In this document: piece after piece, positions 8,524-14,594 of the stretch
Layout: each line of letters opens with the position of its first letter
How positions within the stretch are numbered: the first letter of the stretch is position 1
Source: CAZADA01 sp964636945
Lineage (GTDB): Bacteria; Pseudomonadota; Alphaproteobacteria; Caulobacterales; Maricaulaceae
Direction of reading: 5' to 3'
NCBI GenBank assembly: GCA_964636945.1
Contig: CAZWVH010000068.1
Location: forward strand, 1-14,594
Length of the DNA: 14,594 nt
Program-made: the position numbers and the translations under genes
Notes under the pieces: model-generated
Database searches by the model: none
Told to the model about the DNA's origin: nothing
The model's input: the letters and a program-made list of their open reading frames with translations, nothing else

Positions 8524-8627
8524 GCGTCGTCCGGGCAATCGAGTTTCCACTGCGAACGTCACCGGCCGCTTTTCCGCACCATGGCTTTGGAAATGCATGC
8601 GCGGTGAGAGTGCATGTCCCGCGAATC

Positions 8628-8647
8628 ATCTTACCAAACGGTAAGAT
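8628..8647. terminator. Perfect 20-bp palindrome: gltB terminator or TetR-type operator
   Basis: ATCTTACC (8628-8635) and GGTAAGAT (8640-8647) form a perfect 8-bp stem around AAAC. It is followed by TTTCTGCC and a further T run (TAGTTTTT), which suits an intrinsic terminator about 105 bp after the gltB stop. The core TTACCAAACGGTAA also resembles the dyads bound by TetR-family repressors in proteobacteria, and it lies about 50 bp before the next start codon, where an operator could sit. The stem has only three G-C pairs, which is weak for a terminator. No regulator gene is adjacent. The palindrome is certain; its role is not. Confidence 0.55.
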
Positions 8648-8698
8648 TTTCTGCCTAGTTTTTCAGAATCACACTGGCGACATCAGGTGGGCGCGCAC

Positions 8699-8926
8699 AT
8701 GGCTGACACAGAACTTCAAATACTTCAGAAACTCCGAAACTTACACGTGACCAGAGACAATAAGATGGTCAAGTTCGAGCGAAGCCTCAAATCGCTGTCG
8801 AACGAGCAAAAGGACGAGTTGATTTTGACCTACGCGTCTATTTGCTCGGCGCTCACGAGCGAATTATCCAAGCAAAAAATTGATGCCTTAAAGAATCAGA
8901 AGCGTAAACCTATTCCCGTCGAATAA
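8699..8926 (+). CDS. Small orphan protein coupled to the NodZ-like gene
   Basis: I do not recognise this 75-aa product. It is charged and appears almost entirely helical (LQILQKLRNL, MVKFERSLKSLSNEQKDELILTYASICSALTSELSKQ in pieces), with a lysine-rich C-terminus, a single cysteine, and no signal peptide or membrane span. ATG 8699 is preferred to the in-frame GTG 8687 because AGGTGG (8685-8690) sits 8 nt before it as a ribosome binding site. The TAA (8924-8926) shares its last base with the ATG of the next gene, so the two are very likely translated together. GC content is only about 46 per cent in 8701-8800 by hand count. It could be a small partner or regulator of the glycosyltransferase, but nothing in its own sequence says so. 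Confidence 0.65.
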   Translation: MADTELQILQKLRNLHVTRDNKMVKFERSLKSLSNEQKDELILTYASICSALTSELSKQKIDALKNQKRKPIPVE

Positions 8927-9852
8927 TGAAAGACACGAATTACGCGATTTCCGCCAGAAGTTCTGGACTTGGCGACATGATCGCACAGCTCATGCATGTG
9001 TATTGGTTTTGCCGGGAAACGGACCGTCAGTGCATCGTAGACAGGACCCATATTCTGCATAATGCCGAAGATGAGGCGTCAGACAACGAAAATTGCTTTT
9101 CCAATCTATTTGAAGACTGCGAAATTCATCCCATCGAATGTGTGGGAGAACTCCAGGACTACCGCTCTTCGTGGGGCGCCGACCTAAAGGGCAAGAAAAA
9201 ACATGCTCTGTCGAAATTCGAACCACCAATTTTTGAAACTTATTTGCTGACAGGGGTCAAACCTCGACAGAAATACCTGACCTTTGTTGGTTCTATTGAT
9301 ATTCTACCGTTTGATTCGCTCTGGGACTTCTATAAAATTCTTCAACCCAAAAACCAGATTTCACGGTCATTATTTGAGACCATCCCTGATTTGCGTGACC
9401 ACATTGGCGTGCATGTTCGCCATGGCAATGGTGAGCTTTATGATGGTGACGGCGAACACCGCATGTTCGAATCCTACCGAAACACGATCGACTCGCTCAT
9501 CGCTGATGTTGAACATCCCAAATTCTTTCTTGCGACCGACAGTGGCCGCGTTCATGAGTGGTTTCAGCGTCAGTATGGCGACTTCACAACGCTGAATAGC
9601 GAGCTTCCCACGGCAGAAGGTGAGACCCTTCACAAAAGGCGGGCGCGCCGAGATGGCGCCGGAGCTCCAAAGTCCACATCGGAACTCCTCCAAGAAGCCT
9701 TGAAGGACATGCTGGCGCTATCGATGTGTTCTCACTTAATTTGTAGTCGCGGCAGCTCCTTCACCCGTTGCTCGCGCGCGTGGGGGAACCTCAAAGAATC
9801 CAATGGCAGGCTCCGCTTCGTGGACGCACCGCGACGCAGCAAAGGTAAGTGA
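8926..9852 (+). CDS. NodZ-like / alpha-1,6-fucosyltransferase-like glycosyltransferase
   Basis: The 308-aa protein has the architecture of the NodZ and FUT8-like GDP-fucose transferase superfamily, which adds fucose to oligosaccharides such as Nod factors. An opening SGLGDMIAQLMHVYWFCRETDR segment (about 13-34) resembles the N-terminal nucleotide-sugar fold. The donor-binding motif IGVHVRHGNGE is at 160-170, with H163, R165 and the GNGE stretch typical of NodZ. FFLATDS (200-206) and a late LALSMCSHLICSRGSSFTR segment fit the second and third family motifs. No signal peptide is visible, so it should work in the cytoplasm on a lipid-linked or intracellular acceptor. The start is fixed by the TAATG overlap with the small upstream gene. 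Hand-counted GC is about 40-47 per cent in 9001-9400, well below gltB, suggesting transfer. Fucose as the donor and the acceptor are both inferred from the family; no nod genes are nearby. Confidence 0.68.
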   Translation: MKDTNYAISARSSGLGDMIAQLMHVYWFCRETDRQCIVDRTHILHNAEDEASDNENCFSNLFEDCEIHPIECVGELQDYRSSWGADLKGKKKHALSKFEPPIFETYLLTGVKPRQKYLTFVGSIDILPFDSLWDFYKILQPKNQISRSLFETIPDLRDHIGVHVRHGNGELYDGDGEHRMFESYRNTIDSLIADVEHPKFFLATDSGRVHEWFQRQYGDFTTLNSELPTAEGETLHKRRARRDGAGAPKSTSELLQEALKDMLALSMCSHLICSRGSSFTRCSRAWGNLKESNGRLRFVDAPRRSKGK

Positions 9853-9956
9853 CACACCCATTCACAGTTTGTGGTCGGGCGGGCGCAAGCATCCACTCGA
9901 TCATTCACCGCAAATCAGGATAGCACGAGCCCATCCACAGTGAAAAAGAGGCGCAC

Positions 9957-11348
9957 ATGGCCAGGGTCGTTGATTTCTACGGGTATCAGTTCGACTTCAA
10001 CCCAAAAGATGGCGCAGCCTCTTTAGAGGAAATGCTCAAGGTCTTTGAGTATATCAAACCCAAACCTTGCTCTCTGCCTTTTCGTCGCATTGGAGGAACC
10101 ACCGACGGCGCCTATCTGGTCCCCGATGATCTAGAGGGCGTTGCGGCTTGTTTCTCACCCGGCGTGTTTAACAGGAAGACGTTTGAAGACACACTCCTGG
10201 ACGACTACGGCATCCCTTCGCACATGTGTGACTACACAAGCGATGCTGAGAAGTTCAAAACGCCATTGCGGGGCGGTCAAACATTTCTGAAGAAATGGCT
10301 CGATCCTAATCCGCATGACGACAACATCAGCCTCGACCATTGGGTGAAAGATTATTGCCCGGAGGGCGATCTTGTCCTGCAGATGGACATAGAAGGCGCT
10401 GAATTCAAAAACATCATCAATACCGGCGAAGAAACGCTCGCCAAATTTCGTGTAATTGTTATCGAGATCCATAACTTGTCAGAAATGACAAAACAGCCGG
10501 TCCTCGATTCAGTCGTCGCGCCATTTTTTGAGAAGTTAGCGAAGTTCTTTACGTGCGTGCATGCACACCCCAATAATTGTTGCGGGCACTTTACAATTCC
10601 GGGCACTGGAATTCAGATACCCAAGGTGCTCGAACTGACGTTGATACGGTCGGATCGATTATCTGCTGATGGTCGACCTCCCATGCTGCCGCATCCGTTG
10701 GACATCGGCCGCAACGTGGCTGAAAAGCCGCCACTATTCTTGTCGGACGATTGGCTCGATGGCGAGCGACCAATCGAATCCCAGTTGCGGATGATCAATG
10801 ACCGGTTGGATTTCCATGAGTCGTCTTTGATCGAGGCTACCCGCAAATCCTCTCAATTGTCACTGGACCTGCTGACCAAGGGCCTCGACACTCTGACACG
10901 GGCCGCCCGCGCAAATTCACCAGTCGAAACTGATGCGCTCAATGAAGTCGCCGCGGGGTGTGCTTATCGCCTCAGCTCGGCGCGATCTGGCGGCAGCCTG
11001 ACCGGTGTTGTGGCGCCCGGCGACCCATTTTTCTTTCACACCCGTGTCACGCCCGGCGCCTTCATTGAGATCGACTTGGGCGAGGTTCGAGACATACGAC
11101 GCATCGTGGTGACCAATTGTGGACATCGGCAAACCGATCGCGCGGCGCACCTGTTCGCAGTACTGTCGCCAGATCATGACCAACGCGAAGACGTGTTTCC
11201 CATGCGTCCATCCGAGCGTTTCCTCAAGGGGACGGACCGACTGTGCGTGCTTGACATTCCAAGCACGCCCGCGCGCTTTGTGAAAATCACGTCTCCCATC
11301 CAAACGGCCCTGCATTTTGCCAATGTGGAAGTATTCGTCCCCCGGTAA
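9957..11348 (+). CDS. FkbM-type methyltransferase-like protein with C-terminal discoidin-like domain
   Basis: The 463-aa product appears to have three parts. Residues ~30-235 resemble FkbM-type SAM-dependent methyltransferases, often found in glycan and polyketide clusters: RIGGTTDGAYLVPDDL (44-59), the acidic motif LVLQMDIEGAEF (139-150) and FRVIVIEIHNL (164-174). Residues ~275-320 are a helical, possibly coiled-coil linker. Residues ~333-463 resemble an F5/8 type C (discoidin-like) sugar-binding sandwich: AYRLSSARSGGS, AFIEIDLGEVRDIRRIVVTNCG, and a closing RFVKIT...ALHFANVEVFV. This suggests a methyltransferase held to a glycan substrate. ATG 9957 has AAGAGG (9946-9951) 5 nt upstream. A 104-bp gap separates it from the NodZ-like gene, so it may have its own promoter. 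The methyltransferase family is fairly sure, the discoidin call less so, and methylation itself is unproven. Confidence 0.68.
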   Translation: MARVVDFYGYQFDFNPKDGAASLEEMLKVFEYIKPKPCSLPFRRIGGTTDGAYLVPDDLEGVAACFSPGVFNRKTFEDTLLDDYGIPSHMCDYTSDAEKFKTPLRGGQTFLKKWLDPNPHDDNISLDHWVKDYCPEGDLVLQMDIEGAEFKNIINTGEETLAKFRVIVIEIHNLSEMTKQPVLDSVVAPFFEKLAKFFTCVHAHPNNCCGHFTIPGTGIQIPKVLELTLIRSDRLSADGRPPMLPHPLDIGRNVAEKPPLFLSDDWLDGERPIESQLRMINDRLDFHESSLIEATRKSSQLSLDLLTKGLDTLTRAARANSPVETDALNEVAAGCAYRLSSARSGGSLTGVVAPGDPFFFHTRVTPGAFIEIDLGEVRDIRRIVVTNCGHRQTDRAAHLFAVLSPDHDQREDVFPMRPSERFLKGTDRLCVLDIPSTPARFVKITSPIQTALHFANVEVFVPR

Positions 11349-11357
11349 CCTTTGAGC

Positions 11358-11378
11358 CGTCGTGGTCCGATCACGACG
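11358..11378. terminator. Hairpin between convergent genes, possible terminator
   Basis: CGTCGTG (11358-11364) and CACGACG (11372-11378) form a perfect 7-bp stem with a 7-nt loop, in the gap between the methyltransferase stop and the kinase stop and overlapping the kinase's last codons. Neither strand shows a T run after the stem, so strong intrinsic termination is doubtful. Confidence 0.3.
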
Positions 11379-13005
11379 ATGGAGCGCGGGGAAGCCTGAA
11401 CACGAACGTGGCGCCTCGATCATTCAGTCCGACGCCATCGTCCAGCCAAATTTCGCCGCCATGCGCCAACAACATGGAGCGGACGATCACAAGGCCCATG
11501 CCTGTGCCGCCGTCACCACGTCGGGTGGTGAAGAACGCCTCAAAAATTCGGTCGCGATTACCTTGAGAAATGCCCGCACCGTCGTCAGTGACGGTGATTT
11601 CAACCGCGTCAGCGCGCCCGGTCCTATCGCCTTTGAGCAATTGAGCGGAAACCTGCACGCGCTTGGCTCCATGGCGCAGAGCATTGTCGAATAGATGCGA
11701 CAAAACGATCGTGAGATTGTCCACATCCATGACAAGTCCGGCATCCAAGCGACCGGTCCAGTCAATTGCGAGACCACCAAAGTTGGCGGCGAGCTGTTCT
11801 CGGCAGTTGGCCAACGTCGTGGCGCCAAGATGTTGCGGGTTTTCCGCACGAGCCAAATCTCGCAGCCGCTCCAACAGCAACACCATGCGTTCGGCGTCCG
11901 CCTGAATATTGCCGAGGAAGCGCGCCTGCTCCGCCGCCGCCATGTCATCGCGACCTTCCATCAAAACTTCAGCGGCCGCCTGGATCGCGCTTAAAGGCGT
12001 TTTGAGTTCATGCGAGACATGGGCGGTGAAGGTGCGGATATAGTCGGAGCGTTCTGATAGTTTCTCCGCCATGGTCATAAATCGCTCGGTCAGCTGAGCG
12101 ACTTCGCGTGTTCCATGGCGCGGCAAGGGTCCAATGGCGTCGCGATTGCCCAAACCGATGGCGTCCGCGCGCGCCGACAAGTCGCCGATTGGCCTGGTGA
12201 CCGTTCGCACAAACAGCCACCAGATCACGCAACCGGCCAGTAGCACCAATAGTGAGGCGAAGGCCACTTTATCGCGTTCGCGATACAGGTGCTTGAGTAT
12301 GTTCTCCGGGGTGCGCGAGGCGTAGATTACGCCGACCAGACGATCCTCGGCGAAAACCGGCATGGCGGTGAAGATGCGGATGCGTGCGCCCCGACTGATT
12401 GAATAGATGGGCGGCGCTGGCCGTTCCGGCTCCCGGTTGCGAAGTACGCTTGCAAATGTCCCCTCCAGCGCGACCGCCACTTCATCCACGTGTGCAAAGG
12501 ATTGGCCCACCTCACTGCCGCCCGCGATCACCACGCCTTGGGCGTCGAGGACGCGAACGCCGGCCAACGTGACTTTCTGGGTTTCAGCGATCATGCGGTC
12601 CATGCGCGCCACCACGGCAACAAGGCGGGCGTTGACGTCAAAATTGACCGGTTCTGGGTCAGGTCGATCGGAGAGGATCGGCGATGACGTGAGATCCAGC
12701 GACGGCTCGATCGGGGTAAAGCGGCCTGTATCGATGCCATGAGACCGTTCCGGCCGAGTTGGACCGCGAGGTAGATCTTCCTCATCAAGATTTGCGGCCT
12801 CGCTCGCCAACACCGCGGCCAGAACCGTGCTTTGGGCAATCAATTCGGCTTCAGTCTGGCGGATCAATTGGTTTTCGTAGAGCCGGAAAAAAACTAGCCC
12901 GACCAGCGGCAGCGCCACCACCGCCACAATCAGGACCGCGGTGATCATACCCAAGCTTGGCCGCCATTTACGTGGTGTCTGCGGCTCGCTCACGCTGTCA
13001 CGCAT
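11371..13005 (-). CDS. Membrane sensor histidine kinase (HAMP-HisKA-HATPase), partner of the adjacent regulator
   Basis: The 544-aa inner-membrane kinase should autophosphorylate on a histidine and pass the phosphate to the regulator encoded just upstream. TM1 is at about 18-42 and TM2 at about 247-267. Between them is a ~200-residue periplasmic sensor region with a proline- and acid-rich stretch (about 73-121), then a part resembling a single-Cache/PAS-like fold (VRVLDAQGVVIAGG; RIFTAMPVFAEDRLVGVIYASRTP). A HAMP linker starts at RTVTRPIGDL. The H box is FTAHVSHELKTPL with H332, the N box LFDNALRHGAK with N441, then DDGAGIS (474-480), IFEAFFT (487-493) and GGTGMGL (499-505). All catalytic motifs are present. 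ATG 13003-13005 overlaps the end of the regulator gene by 16 bp, indicating coupled translation. It resembles CreC-type kinases, but the signal is unknown. Confidence 0.9.
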   Translation of the reverse strand: MRDSVSEPQTPRKWRPSLGMITAVLIVAVVALPLVGLVFFRLYENQLIRQTEAELIAQSTVLAAVLASEAANLDEEDLPRGPTRPERSHGIDTGRFTPIEPSLDLTSSPILSDRPDPEPVNFDVNARLVAVVARMDRMIAETQKVTLAGVRVLDAQGVVIAGGSEVGQSFAHVDEVAVALEGTFASVLRNREPERPAPPIYSISRGARIRIFTAMPVFAEDRLVGVIYASRTPENILKHLYRERDKVAFASLLVLLAGCVIWWLFVRTVTRPIGDLSARADAIGLGNRDAIGPLPRHGTREVAQLTERFMTMAEKLSERSDYIRTFTAHVSHELKTPLSAIQAAAEVLMEGRDDMAAAEQARFLGNIQADAERMVLLLERLRDLARAENPQHLGATTLANCREQLAANFGGLAIDWTGRLDAGLVMDVDNLTIVLSHLFDNALRHGAKRVQVSAQLLKGDRTGRADAVEITVTDDGAGISQGNRDRIFEAFFTTRRGDGGTGMGLVIVRSMLLAHGGEIWLDDGVGLNDRGATFVFRLPRAPSS

Positions 13006-13694
13006 GGTCCAATGCGAAATCCCACGCCTTTGACGGTCTCAATGACATTGGCGCAGCCACAGGCGGCAAACTTATTGCGAATATTGCGCACATGGCTGTC
13101 TATCGTGCGGTCGGAGACATGGATGTTGTCGGCATAGGCGTTTTGCATGAGCTGTTCACGCGTGAGCACAATTCCAGGCCGCCTCATCAGGCACGCCACC
13201 ATCTCAAATTCCAACGCCGTGAGCGGCGCGGGTTTGCCAGCAAAACTCACCGCCCGCCGCGACCGATCGAGCGTCACCTCGCCATGGCTGAGCACAGCAG
13301 CATCCACGCCATCCTTGTTGTCACCATCATTGATTGTCCGACGAAGGATGACAGACACGCGGGCGGCCAACTCGCGCGGGCTAAACGGCTTGGTGACATA
13401 GTCGTCCCCGCCAATCTCCAACCCCAGCACACGGTCAATCTCATCATCACGCGCGGATAAGAATAAAATTGGCGTATCGGCGATTTTGCGCATGCGCCGG
13501 CACAGTTCCAGCCCGTCAATCTCAGGCAATCCAATGTCGAGGACCACAAGATCGGGGCGCGTGTCACAAAACTTGGTCCAGGCCTCCGCGCCGTCGCGGG
13601 CAATGGCGGTGTGCATGCCAGCTTTGTCGAGGGCGAAAGCGATGACATCACAGATGTGGGGGTCATCATCCACCACCAAAATCCGCCGTGTCAT
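12990..13694 (-). CDS. OmpR/PhoB-family response regulator
   Basis: The 234-aa cytoplasmic transcription factor is activated by the neighbouring kinase. The receiver domain (about 4-118) has the acidic pair D10/D11, phospho-acceptor D53 (LVVLDIGLPEIDG), the conserved serine S80 (FLSARD) and K102 (DDYVTKPF). A linker (DGDNKDGVD) leads to a winged-helix DNA-binding domain at about 135-230, with PLTALEFEMVACLM, VSDRTIDSHVRNIRNKF and the wing VKGVGFRIG. Length and domain order are normal. ATG 13692-13694 is preceded on the minus strand by GGGAG (complement of 13701-13705) and further purines, a strong ribosome binding site. It is the first gene of a two-gene unit and resembles CreB-type regulators. 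Target genes are not evident, and no clear direct-repeat operator was found upstream. Confidence 0.93.
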   Translation of the reverse strand: MTRRILVVDDDPHICDVIAFALDKAGMHTAIARDGAEAWTKFCDTRPDLVVLDIGLPEIDGLELCRRMRKIADTPILFLSARDDEIDRVLGLEIGGDDYVTKPFSPRELAARVSVILRRTINDGDNKDGVDAAVLSHGEVTLDRSRRAVSFAGKPAPLTALEFEMVACLMRRPGIVLTREQLMQNAYADNIHVSDRTIDSHVRNIRNKFAACGCANVIETVKGVGFRIGPCVTA

Positions 13695-13719
13695 CCTGCC
13701 CTCCCGATGATGGGCGCTC

Positions 13720-13860
13720 TCACCTGTTCTTTGCCAGAAGGTGGAGGCCGAATGTCAAGTCTATGCGTCTGTCACTGCGCCCGTCGACCGGACCAAGCCG
13801 CGAGCCGACAATCAGGCGCGGTCTCGTCCGCTGGACATGCATGTCCCGGTCGTCCAACCA
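13720..13860 (-). pseudogene. Possible tail of a truncated minus-strand gene upstream of the regulator
   Basis: A minus-strand frame ends at TGA 13720-13722, 25 bp before the regulator's start. Its last ~46 codons (WLDDRDMHVQRTRPRLIVGS ... IDLTFGLHLLAKNR) show a coding-like composition by hand count: roughly 76 per cent GC at third positions, 65 at first and under 50 at second. I do not recognise the family. Upstream of about 13860 the frame stays open to 13971 but loses this character, so the 5' part may have been lost in the rearrangement that brought in the neighbouring fragment. The right-hand boundary is an estimate. It could also be chance. Confidence 0.28.
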
Positions 13861-13967
13861 CCAGGCGTCGCGCTCAAGCCGGCGCGCAATGGATGATGGC
13901 AAGACAGGACGATTAGCGTTTGGCGACATGCCATCGGGTATGCGTGCGCGCTGCGCAGTCTGTAAGG

Positions 13968-14019
13968 CCAAGGCGCGCAGTTTCGCACACTTGGCGCGCA
14001 GATTGCGTGCACGCCTTGG
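13968..14019. repeat. Inverted repeat in the scarred region before the pRiA4b-like fragment
   Basis: CCAAGGCG (13968-13975) is matched by its exact complement CGCCTTGG (14012-14019). CGCA/TGCG (13976-13979 and 14004-14007) can extend the stem past a 4-nt bulge. The sequence GGCGCGCAG also occurs twice inside. It lies just before the point where family homology resumes, so it could mark the rearrangement or be incidental GC-rich structure. Confidence 0.4.
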
Positions 14020-14030
14020 ACATCGGCCCC

Positions 14031-14417
14031 ATGCACGCGAAAAAGATGCCCCTGGAAAAGCTGATCGACCGGACCGGCGCCAGGAGGATCCGGTATATCT
14101 ACGACTTCGGCGATGACTGGGACCACAGCATCCGGATCGAGCGGGTGGGCGAGGCCGCCATGGGACTGACTTATCCCCGGCTGCTGAAGGCCACCGGGGC
14201 CTCTCCCCCCCCCGAGGACGTCGGTGGCGCCTGGGGCTACGAGGAGTTCCTCGAAGCGCTCGCCGACCCTGATCACGAGCAACACGAGGACATAGTCCAC
14301 TGGTCGGGCGGGGACTTCAATGCAGAAGATGCCGGGATCGACGGCATCATCGAGCGCTTCGATCGACTTGCGAGCAAATGGGCCCCGCGGCCTCGCAAAC
14401 CCAAGCCTACGATCTGA
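14031..14417 (+). pseudogene. 5'-truncated plasmid pRiA4b ORF-3 family gene
   Basis: From about 14022 to TGA 14415-14417 the frame encodes the C-terminal part of a pRiA4b ORF-3-like protein (PF07929), a family of unknown function common on plasmids and near mobile elements. The diagnostic segment IRYIYDFGDDWDHSIRIE is present, followed by YPRLLKATGASPPPEDVGG, WGYEEFLEALADP and the tail DIVHWSGGDFNAEDAGID. From ATG 14031 it is 128 codons, against roughly 180-200 for the family. The usual N-terminal half, with its WRR and 'GWTDSHLH' type motifs, is missing. The frame continues upstream to a TTG at 13920, but that part does not resemble the family, so the 5' half appears lost. No convincing ribosome binding site precedes 14031. 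Short expression from an internal start cannot be excluded. Confidence 0.6.
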
Positions 14418-14498
14418 GAGGCACTCGCGACCGCGGCCTACGCCGGATGGTTACGACACTGGGATCTAACTCAATTGTTTAGCGAGCAGATAATACAG

Positions 14499-14520
14499 AA
14501 AAATCCGGCCGAAGCCGGAT
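14499..14520 (-). terminator. Rho-independent terminator on the minus strand
   Basis: Read on the minus strand, ATCCGGC, a TTCG tetraloop and GCCGGAT form a perfect 7-bp stem (14503-14520), directly followed by a T run (complement of 14499-14503). This is the classic intrinsic terminator arrangement with the most stable tetraloop. It implies a gene entering leftward from beyond the right edge. On the plus strand there is no T run. Confidence 0.72.
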
Positions 14521-14550
14521 CAAGAGAACGCTTTCGCGAATGAGCTTCCC

Positions 14551-14593
14551 GAGACATAGGTGACGCTTCATTCCGGACACATGGGTAACACTT
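14551..14593. repeat. Pair of degenerate direct repeats at the right edge, possible insertion-sequence flank
   Basis: GAGACATAGGTGACGCTT (14551-14568) and GACACATGGGTAACACTT (14576-14593) match at 14 of 18 positions with a 25-bp offset, and the array may continue outside the window. I associate such 'GACATxGGTxACACTT' repeats with the sequence next to IS481-like transposase genes; this comes from memory and is not shown here. No transposase is visible. The 14418-14498 stretch between the pRiA4b-like fragment and the terminator holds nothing I recognise. Confidence 0.45.
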
Positions 14594-14594
14594 T

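Noticed and set aside
8593..8615. ATGCA...TGCAT dyad downstream of gltB
   Set aside because: The stem is only 5 bp with a long loop and no T run; the palindrome at 8628-8647 is far stronger.
13688..14116. 142-codon plus-strand frame overlapping the regulator promoter region and the pRiA4b-like gene
   Set aside because: It is Arg-rich, has no family resemblance and runs out of frame through the recognised YDFGDDW region.

Overview
The window looks like chromosomal DNA of an alphaproteobacterium. GltB and GltD resemble the alphaproteobacterial NADPH-type glutamate synthase, most genes have GC-rich third codon positions, and a pRiA4b ORF-3 family fragment lies at the right end. The genus cannot be read from this sequence. 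There are no tRNA or rRNA genes and no CRISPR array.

Layout. (1) Positions 1-1506 hold the last 31 codons of an unidentified gene, possibly a glycosyltransferase, followed by a complete polysaccharide pyruvyl transferase family gene. (2) Positions 1507-8523 hold a nitrogen-assimilation block: a broken ammonium transporter gene (signal peptide kept, about the first half of the transporter lost, and the frame changed), then gltD and gltB overlapping by ATGA. The order is gltD before gltB. (3) Positions 8524-11348 are a visibly AT-richer stretch with a perfect 20-bp palindrome, a small orphan gene coupled to a NodZ-like fucosyltransferase, and an FkbM-type methyltransferase-like protein with a C-terminal discoidin-like domain. 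(4) Positions 11371-13694, on the minus strand, encode an OmpR-type response regulator and a membrane histidine kinase that overlap by 16 bp. (5) Positions 13695-14594 are a scarred region: a probable minus-strand gene tail, a headless pRiA4b ORF-3 family gene, a strong minus-strand terminator, and a pair of 25-bp-period repeats that run off the edge and resemble sequence flanking insertion elements.

How the genes work together. GltD supplies electrons from NADPH to GltB, which makes two glutamates from glutamine and 2-oxoglutarate. The dead transporter upstream suggests this locus once paired ammonium uptake with assimilation. The pyruvyl transferase, NodZ-like and FkbM-like genes on both sides of it point to cell-surface or exopolysaccharide decoration. 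The two-component pair converges on the glycan genes, but nothing in the sequence shows what it senses or controls.

Most of the window is ordinary metabolism and regulation. The least explained parts are the small orphan gene with its NodZ-like partner, the methyltransferase-discoidin fusion, the internally deleted transporter and the rearranged right end.
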